Below are positions 25,601 through 40,600 of a stretch of 64,000 nt of DNA, piece after piece. Positions within the stretch are counted from its first letter, which is position 1. Each line of letters begins with the position of its first letter. The position numbers and the translations under genes were made by a program. Below the pieces are notes generated by a model. The model ran no database searches and had not been told where the DNA came from. It saw only the letters and a program-made list of their open reading frames with translations. The DNA is taken from positions 1 through 64,000 of the forward strand of contig CAJXXT010000001.1 of assembly GCA_913063495.1 (NCBI GenBank). Reading direction: 5' to 3'. Source of the stretch: an uncultured Gammaproteobacteria bacterium (lineage in GTDB: Bacteria > Pseudomonadota > Gammaproteobacteria > Pseudomonadales > Ketobacteraceae).

Positions 25601-28600
25601 GCTTATAGTAATAATTCATCTGATAAACGGATCGGCCCATTCGGTCATAATATTTTTGATTTACAAACTGTTGGTTTGCACCCGTCCCTGCATCCCCTGC
25701 TTGTGTTGCAACGTGTCGATTATCCGCATCATATTGATAAAACTCAGTACTATTATTACGTTCTGCTTTTATTCGGTTACCCGCTAAGTCATAGGTGATG
25801 ATGGAACTATCATCCTGGTCACTGTTTTTAACTAACGAATAAACACCTTCATCGTCAACGGTTGCACTTCCCTTCGCTACACGCAGTCGATCCATTTTGT
25901 CATAGCTATACCAAAGAGCCGTTGTTGCATCATCTTGCTGACCATCTTCGTAAACTCGTATACGGTTGCCCATAGCATCGTATTCATACTGGACGTTAAT
26001 ACCGTATTGATCCATTCCTTCGCTTGTTGAGACGACATTAGTGACTCGGCCTAGGTCATCGTAGTAGGTTTTCGTGTTGCCAATGGCTTCGTTTTTAACA
26101 TCACGATAGCGTGTTTCTTTGAACGTATAACTTTGCTTAACATACTCATCGTCGTCTTTACTCCACACTGTTCTATACCTCAGGACATCGACAGTGTATT
26201 CCTCTAACTCATATATCTTACCTTTAAAAGCCTCGTTGGCTTGGCGTCCCAAAATGTCATATTCAAAGCTGGTCTCTAAATTTGTGCCAATATCATTACG
26301 TGTTTTCATTTGACCGTTCATCAAATAATCAAACGTAATATCTTGTTTCTCCACTTCGTAATTATAATTGGTGCTTGAAAAGAAACGATCATCTGTTTGA
26401 TATTGGTGACGTAATTGACCGGCTTGATCGTAATCAAAATAGGTAGTGATACCGCCTAAATCAACCATCTCGCTCTTTCGACCGAAATAATCATTGGTGG
26501 TGCGAGAGTACCCTCCGCCCAGTAACCAGCTTCCTGCTTTATTACCTTGTTCATCAAAAAAGAACTTGGTTTTACTGTACTCACCTATCCCAGCGGTATC
26601 ATCACCCACAACCGTTTGTACAACATTGCCCAGCCCATCAAAGGTGTTTTGTGTGGTTTGCCATGTATTTGTTTTACCGTTATCGATGCTCGTAATCAGC
26701 TGCTTCATTTCTACCTGGTTACCAGCCTCATCATAGGTATAAGCCGTTTCACCACCACTAGCGGTATAGTGATTGGTCATTTGACCCGCTTGATCATAAC
26801 GATAATAATGACTGTGACCTAGTGCATTGGTTGCTTCTCTTCGCTGGCCCAATGCATCATAACCATTATGCAGGACACCACCATCTGCTGCTACTTGCTT
26901 CGCTGCTTGCCCTTGGTTATTAAAGCCTGTGGCCTTGCGGTGATTGTTGGCATCAACAGTACCAATCGTTCTGCCTTGTCGATCAAGGTAGTAATGAGTG
27001 TCTATTGTTAACAAATCTATTTTTTGTAGTTTGCTATCATATTCATCACCTACCTGCTGCCAACCGGCAATAGTATCTCCAACCAATTTTTGTTCGTAGA
27101 TCACTTTATTTTGGTCGTTATAGTGATAAAGCGTTGTGTTTTCTGCAGCGTCTGTTGAGGTTAACGTATTACCCCAACGGTCGTAGGTTTGGCTAGTTGT
27201 GGGGCTAAAGGTTTCAGGTGTATTGGGGTCCCCTGAAATAAACTCAGGGTATTCAACATGAGTGGTGCGCCCAAGCGAGTCGAATTGATAGTGCGTCTTA
27301 CGCAACAGGTTATCCGCTGTTGTAAATACCTGTGCGTAGGATAAGTTACCAATGTCCGTATCCGTATCTGCTCCGTCTTGATACAACATACCGCTATCGG
27401 ATATTTCCTGAACCATGTTACCAAGGCGGTCGTAATAATAAGCTCGGTCAACACCCGTATCTTTGTTCGTTTTAATTAACTGACCAAGGTTGTTGTATTG
27501 GAAGTACTCCTGCAGGGAAGCTTCAGTTTCAGGAGCGGCCGTGTCATTCCCGAGATTGGCACTATTCACATGCCCCCTCGCAATCATTTCACCAAAACTG
27601 TTATAACGCATTTCAGTTACTGACAATTCTTGCGCATCCACAGCAGTTCCGAGCTGCTTATCATCACTTAACTGACGGAAATCCTCATCCATCTGTGGGC
27701 GTAACTCAATAGCGTGGGTTTGTTGACCAACGTTATCGTAGCGGAACACTTGCCCCTGAACCTGTCGGCGCAAATGCCCAAAGTCATCAGTGGTTGTCGT
27801 CGTTAACCACTCCTTACGCAATTTCCCAGCTTCATCGTAAGCAAAGAACGTATTGTTTTGTTCCCCGTTGATGTGTTGTGTCATATTACCGGCTTGGTCA
27901 TAACGCCAGCGGCTTATTTGGTCTTTGTTGACATCAGCATTTCCAACAACATCACCGTTAGCAAGCCGCTCTCGATTCGCACCGCCACTGTAGCGAGTTT
28001 CCTGAAGACGGTTTCCTACTGCATCATAGGCAAATGCGGTTAATGGGGAAACGATTTGCCCCGTGCCTGCGTCAACTTGTGATTGGCTATCGACGCCATT
28101 ACCAACCGTCATCATTGCAGAGTCCGCAGGTTCACCTAATTCACTAGGAATTAACGTGAGTGCACCTCCCACCGCTTCACCAGTGACATTGTTTGTTCCA
28201 TCAAACAATTGGAATTGATAAATGCCTGCTGGGATACCATCTCGTCCACCCCAGTACATACCATCAGCAACGCGCTCTACTTCAACCTCTTTCCATAACG
28301 GCTGATAGCGATTAATAACCACGCCATCTTGGGTTTCTATTGAATCCTCTAATGCATTTTGAGGCACACGATAACGTAATGTTAGTGACCCTGGGTTCTC
28401 TGGTAAATTAACATTGAGCAATTCAACGCGATTCACACTTGCGTCACCGCTGCCAGACGAATTGGAATTCTCACGTTGGGTATCAATAACTTTAAGTTTT
28501 GTATCTCCAACCTGCTTCCACACCGTTACACCGATTATACCTTCAATACGAGCGCTACGGCCTTTAGAGGTTTTATCATGGGTGTTGTAAAAGCTTAAAC

Positions 28601-31600
28601 CCTTCTGCGTATAAGTTACTCGACCATTGCCATGCCCTGGTGCAGACACAGAACCAGAAATACCATCAGGCGCTTCCCAACCAAACCCACCGCCTACTTT
28701 CACTTGCCCGGAGGTAATGGTTTTAGTGTGCCTGTTCCCATGAGCATTACTGGTTTCAATCGTAATGCTCCAGCTTACATCGCCATCACCCAACTGCTGA
28801 GTAGAGGACCAATCAACAGAAAATGCATTGTTATGACGCCATTTGTCTTTTTTATGATCAAACCGCATTTGACTTTTAACATTACTATCAACACTGTAGT
28901 TCGAGTTCAGAATAGAAAATGTTGATTGGGTTTCATCATTCGCCTGGGTGATTTGATAATTACCCTGCGTTAGTACTGCCTTCGTCGTGATGTCTTCCAT
29001 CACAAACTGATATCCACCACGAGCTAGCATTTTTGATACAGTGCCATTTGTAGTGTTATTTATAGTGTAGGTATGACGAGAACCCATACTACTATGGGTC
29101 TCTGCAGGCACCTCGCTACCATTAATCGTTAAGCGCAAATCCCCTTCGGTTACTGGCGTTAGAACGTGTATTTTTACTTCGCCGTCGCTTTGCTCTACCC
29201 AACTTGTCGTATTAGTGGGGGAGTTTTGTTCATCAGTGATAATATCTATTTCACCAGAAGAAACACCGTAGCGTTCTTCGTCCCCGATTCGGAAATAATT
29301 CACGCGATATTCGTAGCGGTTCGTATCCAGATGTTTTACATCTACCGTTGTGGTTACTGCATTAACTGTCGCAATAATCGTATCACTCCAACCCGACGTT
29401 CCAACAATACGGTGTTGAAACTGCACCTTATCAAGGTCAATACCCGCCAGCTGCGGACTACGCCAACTTAACAGTGCATCACTTTCACCTTTCCTAGTGT
29501 GCGTAATCACCAACTGCTCTGACGAATCCTGGGTGGACGAAATCATTTCTGGCTCTAGTACTGCCGTTACTCTGCCCAATACATCGTAGAAGGTTTGCGT
29601 TGTCAGTTTGGTATCAACGGTTCCATCTTTGGTAGTACTCAGTGCAACAACATTACCCAACACATCATAGGTTGTTTCACTGAGCAGTACTTCTTCTGCA
29701 TAGGTTCTCGTTAGCTCGCTACTAACCGCATTATTGTTAGGATCTGTAAACTCCACCTGATCGACAAAAGTATGGCGCTGTGTTTCTGACGTCCGACGAC
29801 TTAGCACATCATAGGTATAGTGAAATTCTCTGTCATAACCAATAGCACTACTTAACACATCTTTAAAAGCTTCTTCAGTATTAATTTCAGCGGCACTGGC
29901 GGTGGTCAGATTTTGTTTAGATAGGTTACCGGCCTTAAAGTCAGCTACGCTACCCCCGTATTGTTGAGCATATTCCATGCGCCCAATTTGGTTCCCTTCA
30001 CTGTCATAGCTCACCACTGTTAGATAATTTTCAGAATCTAAGGTGGCTATGCGACGCCCTGCTTGATCGTACAGGTGATGAGTGCTGACTTTAAGATCAG
30101 CCCTCTGATCATCAACACTCATGCGCCATTCTTCAACGATTTGTCCAAAATCATCGTATTCTGTACCGCTAATGGGTGCGACGTCTGACAGTTTATCGTT
30201 ACCCTCGTCATCAACCCCCTTAACAAACATGGCGACAACAGTTTGCTTAACGGCTGTTTGACGATTTAGTGCATCATAGCTATTAGTAATAATACGATCG
30301 TTAACATTCCCAACCAATTCGGCCTCTAGCGCCGATAATGTCATGCCATAACGTCCATTTGTTGGCACACTTAACATATCAACGTTATCAATATCCAATA
30401 CATTCGCATAACGCGTTAAGGTTTGAATATTATTAAAGGCATCATAGGTATAACCCGTCACATAGTTTTCACCATCCACTTCATAGGCTAAACGATTACC
30501 TGCGTCATACACTTTGAATGTATCAACTCCTCGCGTATCACGGTGCGCCGTTTCATTGCCTAAACTATCAAAGTAGGTGGTTTCTGTTGGGGTCCGTGTG
30601 ACTTGTAACCGTACTTCATTGGCATAGTCTTGTGTCGCTCGTGTATCAGACACTTCATCATAAACACCTACCGTCGGGTGGGTGGTGGTGGTTTGTCGAC
30701 CTAAGTCATCGTACACAAAACCTGTTACTCGCTCACTTAAAGTGCCTTTACCTTCAACCATACGGGTAACATTACCCAAACCATCGTATTCATACTCTGT
30801 AATTACTGATTGTTTGGTATCAACAGAACGTGTTGTTTCTGCCCATTCCGCCCAACGCACATCATCAACCAGGTTATCCATTTGGTGAAGCGTAACCGCC
30901 TGATCATCTGTCCCTGCGGCAGCTAATCGAATACCTGTTGACGCTGTTGATTTAACATCTCCGTCTTGATCTACATCCCAGTCCGTTTGGAAGCTAACAG
31001 AACCGACTTCATTACGCGCACTGCCATTAACGGTATAAACCGTTGCCGTTAGTGTCGATGTATCATCACCAGAATAGGCACGAGCAAGATGAAAACGAAA
31101 TACATAGGTTTCATTACTATCAAGTACAAGTGCGTTATCACTGGCATTTTTTAAGGTGCTTGTGCTGGAGTCATCACCATGCAAATGTGAGACCTGAACA
31201 GTACTACCACTAAGCTGAAGCTCAACGCCACGCTTAGAATTAGGGCCATCATCAAGGTCATTCGCCCCTGTATAATAAATTACAGGATTGGTTGCGAGTA
31301 CATCGCCACTAAAGCTAAGAGTGGTTTCCCAAATGTTATCCGAGGCATCATTGAGTACCATTGCTGCGCTGGCCTCAGTAGCACCCGTATTCTGCAAGCG
31401 TAATCCATCACCGGACGCGCTCGGTATTGCCTTTAATGCCTCATCAACAACCAGCTCACCAGCACCTTCTTCAAAACTCTCAGAGCTTAGTACACCCACT
31501 AGTTCTGTTTGTTCTACCACTGGTGTGATCTTTTGAATAAGACGGTTGGCGCCATCGTACACAGAGACCCAAGTATCTCCTTTCTTGTTAATTAATGCCG

Positions 31601-34600
31601 TTCTATTCCCTGCGGCATCGTATTCGTAACGCTCTTTATCCGTTGGGTGGTTACTTTTGCTATTGGCATCCTCATCAATAACAGCAATCACACGTCCAGC
31701 GTTATCATACTCTGTACTGGTTTGACGCAAGCTATTCACAAAGTTGGTATTGGTAACACTGGTATTCCCTTTACTGATGTTATCGACTGCCGAATACCAA
31801 TTTTGTACTGTTGTCTGTAACTTGGTACCCCAAGCATTCAACTGCAAAGTCGCCGATTCTAATGTTGCACCTTCCAACTCAACCAGTGACATGCCATTCA
31901 GCGCATCGGTGATCTTCGCCAAACTGCTATCAAAAGCACTGCTGGATAAATTGTTTAAACGCTCTTTGTTTGGATTAAGCGTATCGCCTGCAAACAATAG
32001 CTCTAGCGCATGGGGAACCGTATAACGTCGGCTATGAATCATCCGACCCGCAGCATCGTATTCACTTTCACTCATATAGCCAAGGCTATTTAATTGGGTT
32101 TTCTGGCGACCTAATACATCATAAGTGAACCAGGTATAGCGGTTAGTTGTGGTTTCCCCTGTCTTTCGCACTTCGGCACGGATTTGTGATGCGATGTCAT
32201 CAATACGTTGCTCTTTGATAAAGCTTTCAATACTTGTTTCAGTAGCACTGCCCGTATAATCATTCAGCGCATCATCATATTGCACCTGTAACACCAAACG
32301 ACCCGCTCGGTCGTATTGGCTCTCAGTGACTTGACCCAATGCATTCACCTGAATCCACGCACGGCCCAACACATCATAAATCGTTTGTTGCTGGTGAGAG
32401 TTAGCAACGGGCGCTTGTGCGCCAGAAATTGCGTTATCAACCAAGATGACAGCATTATTGCCGCTGTGAGTCTCTGCTATTAATTGATTCTCAAGATCTG
32501 TATCAATCGCATATTGAATGGTTTGTACAACACGGCCCACACGATCATAAATATTTTTGCTAATAAGCCCCAATGCATCGATGGTATAGATTAAACGCCC
32601 CGCATCATCGTAGACTCGCTGGCTTGTCGGGTGTTGAGCCATAATATCCGCTTGGCCAACCGCGGCATCATCTCCTAACCCAAGACGAGCAATCACCTCA
32701 TCACTGTTGGCACCACCCGCTAACAAATAGGTGTTTATCGGTGCCGCATACTGTCGAATAGCTACAACCTGATGTTGTGCATTGTAAATAGTTTCACTGA
32801 CATCACCTTCGGCACTAACACGAAATATTTCTCGGTCTGACGCATCATAATAAAATAACGTTTGAGCACCGTTGGCAGCAGTGGATACAACAACATTGTT
32901 ATTATCGTCATACTGATAACGGGTTGTTAGATCCAAACCTTGATAAAGCTCTTGTCCCGTTTCATCATCAATAAAACTGCCATCAACGATTTCTGCAACA
33001 CGGCGACCCAAGGTATCGTATTCATAACGGGTACTGGATAATGGTGCAGAGTATATACGCACTAAATTGTCATTGTCATCCGTATCATATTGTACGTTGG
33101 GCACACCTCCGGTGCTAACGGTGAGCTGGTTACCTAGGTCATCATAGGTAAAGCTTGTCACCACATCATTTTCCCCTTCACGATCAATATCGTTATCAGG
33201 GATAACGCCTTTCACGGTAACGTGTGAAACACGCCCCGCCACATCGTATTCCGTTGTGGTGATAATGGCATTGTTTGGGTTTGCTTCAGCGACCTCTCCT
33301 GGTGTACCTAACCATTGAATATCCGATACCTGACGGCCTTGGGCGTCGTACCGATAATCTGTAACTAGATTAAGTCCAGCACTATTGCCCGTGGCATCTT
33401 CAGAGTAATCAACCGTTTTGCGAATAAGTCGCTGTGCGGCATCATAGGTGAAGTGCACCTTAGTGCCGTTCACATCTTCCGATATTTTCAACAAACCGGA
33501 TTGATAGTACTCGTTAACAGAATCTGCTTGTTGCTGTGAATCAGCCTGTACCGCCTCGATATACCCCTGAATAGTACTTTCTGAGAATGAAGCAAGGTCT
33601 CTCAGTGCTTCAGTGTTGTTATAAACGGCCGTTAACTGACCTTGATCGTTATAGTCATAGATTGTACGGTCACCGTTGGCTTGTTCCACTAAACGGGTTT
33701 CACCAAAACGGTTAGAGATTGTTGTTTCCGTTAAGGTTTGGGTACCGGTATTGATTTTTATTGCAACGTTTCGGTTGGCGTCGTTATAAATATATTGGGT
33801 TGTGCCAACACCATCTTGTAATGTTAATACACGGCCTAAGGCATCATAGGTGGTATCACGCTGGCTTAATATCTCACCGCCCTTATTAAATTGCAGAACC
33901 TGTGTTTGGCGACCAATTTTATCCGAGATAATTTGGGTGCGGTTATTATTACCATCAAACTGATCGGTAATACGACCAAACGCGTCATAAATTACACTAG
34001 CGTTACGACGAACGCCTAACGCATCATCAGAAGTACTGACAACACGGCCACGTTTATCATAGAAGCTTTCATTAATAATGGTTTGGCCATCTACATTTCC
34101 ACCTTTCGCCTCACGAATGGTACGAGTACGTTCAGCAAACGCGTTATATTCAAAACGTTGTTGATTACCCAATGCATCTGCCAGCAGGCGCACTGAACCA
34201 CGACGGTCATACCGTATATGGTTTCGGTTATCACTTTCGGTTCGAAAGCTACGGAAGTATTGCAATAATAGCGCACTGGTTATGCCACCTTGCAACTGGC
34301 TGATATCAATCACATCACTCGTAATATGCGCCACATAGGTTTGTGAACCTATAACGTCACCAAAGCTGTTATAAAGCGTTTCAGCCAGTTCATCATTGGC
34401 ATTTAAGCTAAAGGTTAATCGGCCATTTGCATCATAGAAGAAGCGCGTAGTACGTTCATTATTTTTAATGCCCTCATCAGCAGATGCCGTTGTTGTACTG
34501 ATGCGTAAACCGTTAAGGTCATAAGCATGAGTAATAACTTGATCACCGTTAGTTTCACTCGTGACTCGACCTTTTACATCATACCCTTGAGAAGCTGTTC

Positions 34601-37600
34601 GACTATTACTAATAGCATTGTCGTAATTAGCAATAGTCGATACCACACGTCCCATATTATCGTAATTAATTTGGGTAATGGTGTCATCAACGGCAATGCT
34701 CTGATTCACCTCCCCACGCAAGGTGTAATTTACTTTGGTTAACTGATCAACACTGGAACCCGTTGCTGCAGGTTTAAAGATCAATTCACCGTTATCATCA
34801 ATGCTTGTATAAGATAATAACTTACCCACCGTCATTAACGCAGGGTTCGCAAACACAACGTCCTTAAGGTAAGTATCCGTTAACTGGCGTTGTAATACTT
34901 TGGTGGCGACTTGTTGATTATTTTGATTATATTCAACTAAGGTAACAATACCTTCGGCGTTGATGGTAGCGACAACAGAACCACGTTCATTGTATAGGGA
35001 TACATTGTGCAAGGTGGTGTCTGAGTTCGCCTGGGTGCTTTCTAATACTTCCGTTAATGAACCGTTGGCACGTAGTGATTCTGAGACCAGCGCGCTGTAT
35101 TGAACCGTATCAATCAGCTGGTTAAATCCGTTGTAGATGAATTCTGTTACAGCGCCATCAGCAGATAGAGTTGCTTGAACTTGGCCGTTAACGTCATAGA
35201 AGGTACGCGCTTCTCGCCCATTGATATCGCGGGTGAATTGGACATCTAGAACAGTGGGAGTATCGCTGTTATAGGCGATATCAAAAGTGCCTGTTGCACC
35301 GCTGATTTCTTTATGGGTGAGTGAGTCTACGTAGAGGATCTCGAAATCGTGGAGGCCGGTGGTTTGGTTTTCTAATATTTCAGTTGTTTCTAGGGTTAAA
35401 TCAGTTAACGAAACATGAAATTGGCTATTCGCATCCAGTTGTACATTAACATTCTTCCAGCCATTGTCATCAACAGAATAGTCAATATCAGTAGCTACTT
35501 TATAGCGAATCCATACATCAGTAGATGATGGGATATTGTCAGCATTCCATGTTAATGATGGTGTAGTCGCAGGAACGCCAACAACCCCAACAGTATAAGG
35601 TACCATTCGATACTCAAAGAACTCTGATCCGTTTTTATCAACCAATTTAAATCGAACAAGGTAGTGACCTTCTGGCAATGTTTCAGAGGTATCACCTCTA
35701 AAATTAACCGATCCGCTCCAATTTTGAATTTCCGAAACCTTTGTTACTACATTGCGGCTATTTTCCGAATTAAGGGCTAATTCTAGCTCGGGAAGGGTTG
35801 ATGCGTTGAACAACTCACCTACGGTTTTTCCTCCGTAGATTTCGTCAAATGCGAAAATATCAACTTCAACTGAATCAATATTAGAGAACTGATATTTACC
35901 GGCTATTTCAGAAGGGATATCAACTACTTTACCACCAGCTGAATCTGTTTTCTCCAAAGAAAAAAGCTGTAACCCGGTATCAATAATCCCACTTTCTTCA
36001 TACGTCAATACATGATCAGGATCTACACTTGTTTTCCACGAAGCATAACTCCCCTGAACATTAGATTTCAATGTCCCAGAAACTGAACTACCAACCGGCT
36101 TATCGCCTTTAAAGTAATCAATCCTATATTTTAGGCCCGAAGTCGAGGGTAAATATATCTGTTCCAAGTCAATTTCAATTGATATTGATATACTATCGCC
36201 CACCAATTCATAAGCACTGACAGTCTTTTCAAATTCAAACTTTTCACCCGTCACAGGGTTAACAACATCCTCCAAGACAAAATCAAAGGAGGTTATATCA
36301 TCAGGTAAGTCGTCAAAGGCTATATCAAAGTCTATTGAGTTCCCTAGTTGATAGGTACCTCCTTCGATTTTTTGCAACCCGCTAAAGTCGTACCTAGATG
36401 TATAATAATGATCACCTTCATTTTCCTCAACTATACGGTGAGCTGAAGAATACATATTATACGTACCAGGGTTGATATAGCTTATTTCATCACCCTCCTC
36501 AAGCCAACCAATATTTGAAGATACATTTCCACTGCCTCTCAGATTCAATTCAATAACATTCCCATCGACACCGATACGATCATGCTCCCCCCAAAAGTCG
36601 GTCCAACTACCAAACCACCCCATTTTATCAATAGCTAAACCAACATACCCAGGGGTATTCTGCTCATAGTAAACCCACTGCTGCCCCAAAAGGCCAGCAG
36701 ATGTTACAGTGCTACGATTAAAATCTGGCTCTTTAAATTCCTCGAAAACGAAATAACTTTTGGCAGACATGCCATAATCCCAATCCCCCCAAAGACCAAA
36801 ATGATCAACATTCTCAAAATCATATCCAGGGACACTAACAACAGGTATACCATTCTTAAAATAGATATTATCAGGAACTCGGTGATCCCCTCCTTCCGCT
36901 ATATTAACCGTAGAGCTAACATAAGTATCAGGGGCATCTGTCAACGCATATATTCGATTCGGTATCACTTCTAAAACTGAGTCAGTATTACTTACAGATC
37001 CTGGGTATATTACTGAAGATGTAACCTCACTAGCTTGATATGCTAACGCTTCAAAGTCATCAGAAATATTGGAAATCAGGGTTTGAACCCCGGTACCACC
37101 CACAATTTCACTTTCATTGCGATAATCTATACGGTATTGCAATCCATACTTTGTTGGAAATTCAGTCATTCCATCAACAGTAATCAAAACACTTCCATCT
37201 TCTGCTAAACCACCAACACTGTACGTATTAGTGACGAGGTCATTCCCCTCCTCATCAAGAAGAACAAAGTCAAATGACATCACCTCGTCGGGTATATCTT
37301 GGAGTGTGATTTCAAACTCTATTGAGTCGTCTAATGTATAGGACACTCCCTCAAGGGATTGTAAACCATCATGTTGAGTTGACCCATAAAAAGTTGGTGT
37401 TGTGTAATATTCCTCAGTACCATAATCTACTCTAGACTTCATTTTATACTCAGTAAAATAAAGATTATAGGCCCCTGGTATAATTTCGTTTACTTGAGAC
37501 CCACTACCAGACATCACCCACCCCGATTGAGCAGAGTTAACCCAATCACTAAGCAGTTCTATTTTATTCCCATCCAAATTGACCTTGTCTCTAACCACCC

Positions 37601-40600
37601 ATTCATCGGCGAGAGCACCGTGTATCTCTTTATAGACCCCCACAAACCCCAAACCATTCTCTTCAAATTTATATCGATCATTTATCCAAGAAAGCCAAGA
37701 GTTCAATTCGATTTCAGTTTCCACAATATCGGGCTTATCAAGGTCAGGAAGAGTATCACCATCTTTAAAAACAAAATAACTACGGTCAGAGTATGCTACG
37801 TACGTGTCCTCTGAGAACCTTTCAACATACTCAAAACCCAGCCCACCATTAAGGTCAGGTACAGACAAAACCGGAATACCATTCTGAATAGATATATTAT
37901 CCGGTATACGATTATCTTTAGTTACCGTCACTGTGGAGCTAACATAACCACTGGCGGCACCAACCGCTCCCACCTCAACCTCAGCGACAACATCCACTTC
38001 AACACTCTGCCCATAAAACCGCCCCAACTCTTCCGCTGTCGGCGTCCCTACATGCTCCGCTATAAACGCTCCATCCAACTGCGAATACAACTGTCCTTCT
38101 GCATCTTTATACTCAATACCATACGCATACTGGCTATCGTTCAACTCTTCAATGGTTAACGTATTAGCATCTAGTCCTTTTGCTATTTCAATAGTGTTCG
38201 TAGATGGATTATCCGCATCACTGGCAGGATCAAGGTATTGAATAATGTAATGGGTACCTACATCTTGAACACTCACTAAGCTTGTATTTTCATTAACAAT
38301 CGAACTACCCACTAAATTTCTGTCATCGCCTACTTGATAAACCTTATCTTCTGTTCGAATTAACACATCATTTTCATAAGTTTCATCATTCTCAGCATAG
38401 TACGATAGCGTAACCGTGTAATTTCCATCCGCTAATGCTTCACCATTACTCAGGTACACTTGCCCTGCATAACCTGCAATACTGCTAACATTAGTGTCTA
38501 CTTCAAATATTCCAGATTCCCCAACTACCTTTGCATGAATTCGTGTCACATTGGAGTTATCACTACTAGTGGTTTCGCCAATAGCAACATATTGCTCCAA
38601 TACGGTTCCCGTCATTTCAGCTAAGGTAACATTACCTTTTCGGGCGCTCATGATGGTTTCTTGGTCACTGTGTTTTTCGAGTATTACAAATTCCCATTCG
38701 CTATTCGGTGCGCCAACAATGGTACTTTGGTATTGGCCGTTAACCTCTGTAACAGCTAATTTTTGATATTCTTCTTCACTGCCTTTTGGTCGTATATGAA
38801 GCGCCAATTCGTGGGCTGCATTAATTGCCCCGCCCTCTACGGCCCAGGTAACTTGTTGCGTTACAGTATGTTGGTTATTACGCTGGTATTCGGAATTCAG
38901 TGTTTCTGTTACTGCACCGTCTTTAATGAGGTTTACCGCTAAAGAATAGCTACCTTCTGCAAGCGTGTTGTCAGCAGAAATATTGAGATAACCATTGTAG
39001 CTATTATCTAGACCAGCCCAGGTCGTAACGGTATCAACCAATTCACCGTCACTGTTGGTAATGGTGGTTACTGCATAGTCCAAGTTTAGTTGTTGTGCAC
39101 CGGTTAAAAAACCTTGAATACTGGTGCCTTGGCTTTGGCTTAGCTGTTGTGTTTTTACGGTAGCGGTAACGGCGTTCGCTTCAACAATACTTTCACCGCT
39201 GGCAACTGCTGAAGTGGACTCTAGTACATCTGAGAATTGACGTATCGTAGCGCCATTTAGTTGTTCGCTAACACGGTATTCCCATTGATCTATACGATCA
39301 CCGTCTATGGCTTGTGATCCTAAACTAACGCTGTATTTTCCATCAGATTGGGCAACAGAGGCGCTTTGCCATTCAGCTTGACCTTCTCGCCGGTATTTTA
39401 ATGTAGTTGTGGAATCTGTATGTTCTCCAGATTCCATCAGGCTATTGATAAGCAAACTATTACCAAACTGTCCACCGTCACCTTTTACGGCCATATAACT
39501 ATGGCTGGTTAAAAGAGACGTTGCTGTCGGGTCGCTATAACTCGCGTTAACCATTTCATCGCCTGCTTTATGCAGTTCAATCGATGCGTAAGTTCCTTTT
39601 AACGTAACGGTGACAACATAATCCGTATTCGCATCCAGATTCATTAACTGGCTGCCTGCACTTAAACTCTGAGTCGTGCTGTAAGCTTTATTATCTTGAA
39701 TATAAAGCCCGAGGTACGTGTTCGTGTTACTTGAGTTTTTACCTTCCATTCCCAAAAAGCCAGAGTAATCCAATCGCCCACTGTTAAAGTGGTAGGTCAT
39801 CTGGGTTTGTTTCGCGTGTATTGCCGTTGGCAAACTGTTGTCATACTTCAGTGAGCCTGACACGCTCACCCAGTTATCCGATTGGTTGGTGTCATTATGA
39901 ATAAGTCGAATACCGTTATCATCGGTAATGACGCGCTCGTTTGCTGTTTCACTATCAACACCGTCAATACTATCTTTGATGATAAAGCCATGATTGGCGG
40001 TTAGCGCATCACTACCAAGCTCGCTGAATTCTGCAAAATCTATCGTACGAGAGAACTGATCCCATTCCAGCGTATGGCTGGCCTGATGACTGGCATTCAG
40101 TGTTCCCGTATGGGTTACATTAACCGATTGTTGAGCGTAGGCCTGGGTGATGCTGTCTTCTAACCCAGCATTCACTAGTCCTGTTACCGATGTACTGAGT
40201 GGGCTAGTGGTTAATCCTGTTATTGGTAATGCACTGTATTGACCTAATAATCCCGTTAGGCTGGCACCCAGGTTGCTGATTTCAGGGGTGTTCGTGTTAG
40301 GTGCGACGTCAAACACACTGACTTTTGGTAGCGGCTCACCGTCAACCTGTTCAATCAATACTTCGGTATAATTGGGTTGAGTACCGTCTACAGAACTGGC
40401 TTGTCCAAAGCGTAATTCCATCTGCTTTAGCTGTTCTGCGTTTATGCCTTTCCATGTTAACTGTGCACCTTGTGATTGGGTGCTACTTGCATCAAGTTGA
40501 TCACTAACCTGTAGTGTAAAGCCCGTCAAATCAACAATAGAGTTGTTGTTCAGTGTTGCTTTGACACTAACATCGTATTCACCTGCAGTTAGTGGTGTAC

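Noticed and set aside
23836..26822. Several plus-strand frames of 60-95 codons antisense to gene B
   Set aside because: They sit opposite a well-supported coding frame, lack start signals and show no family features.
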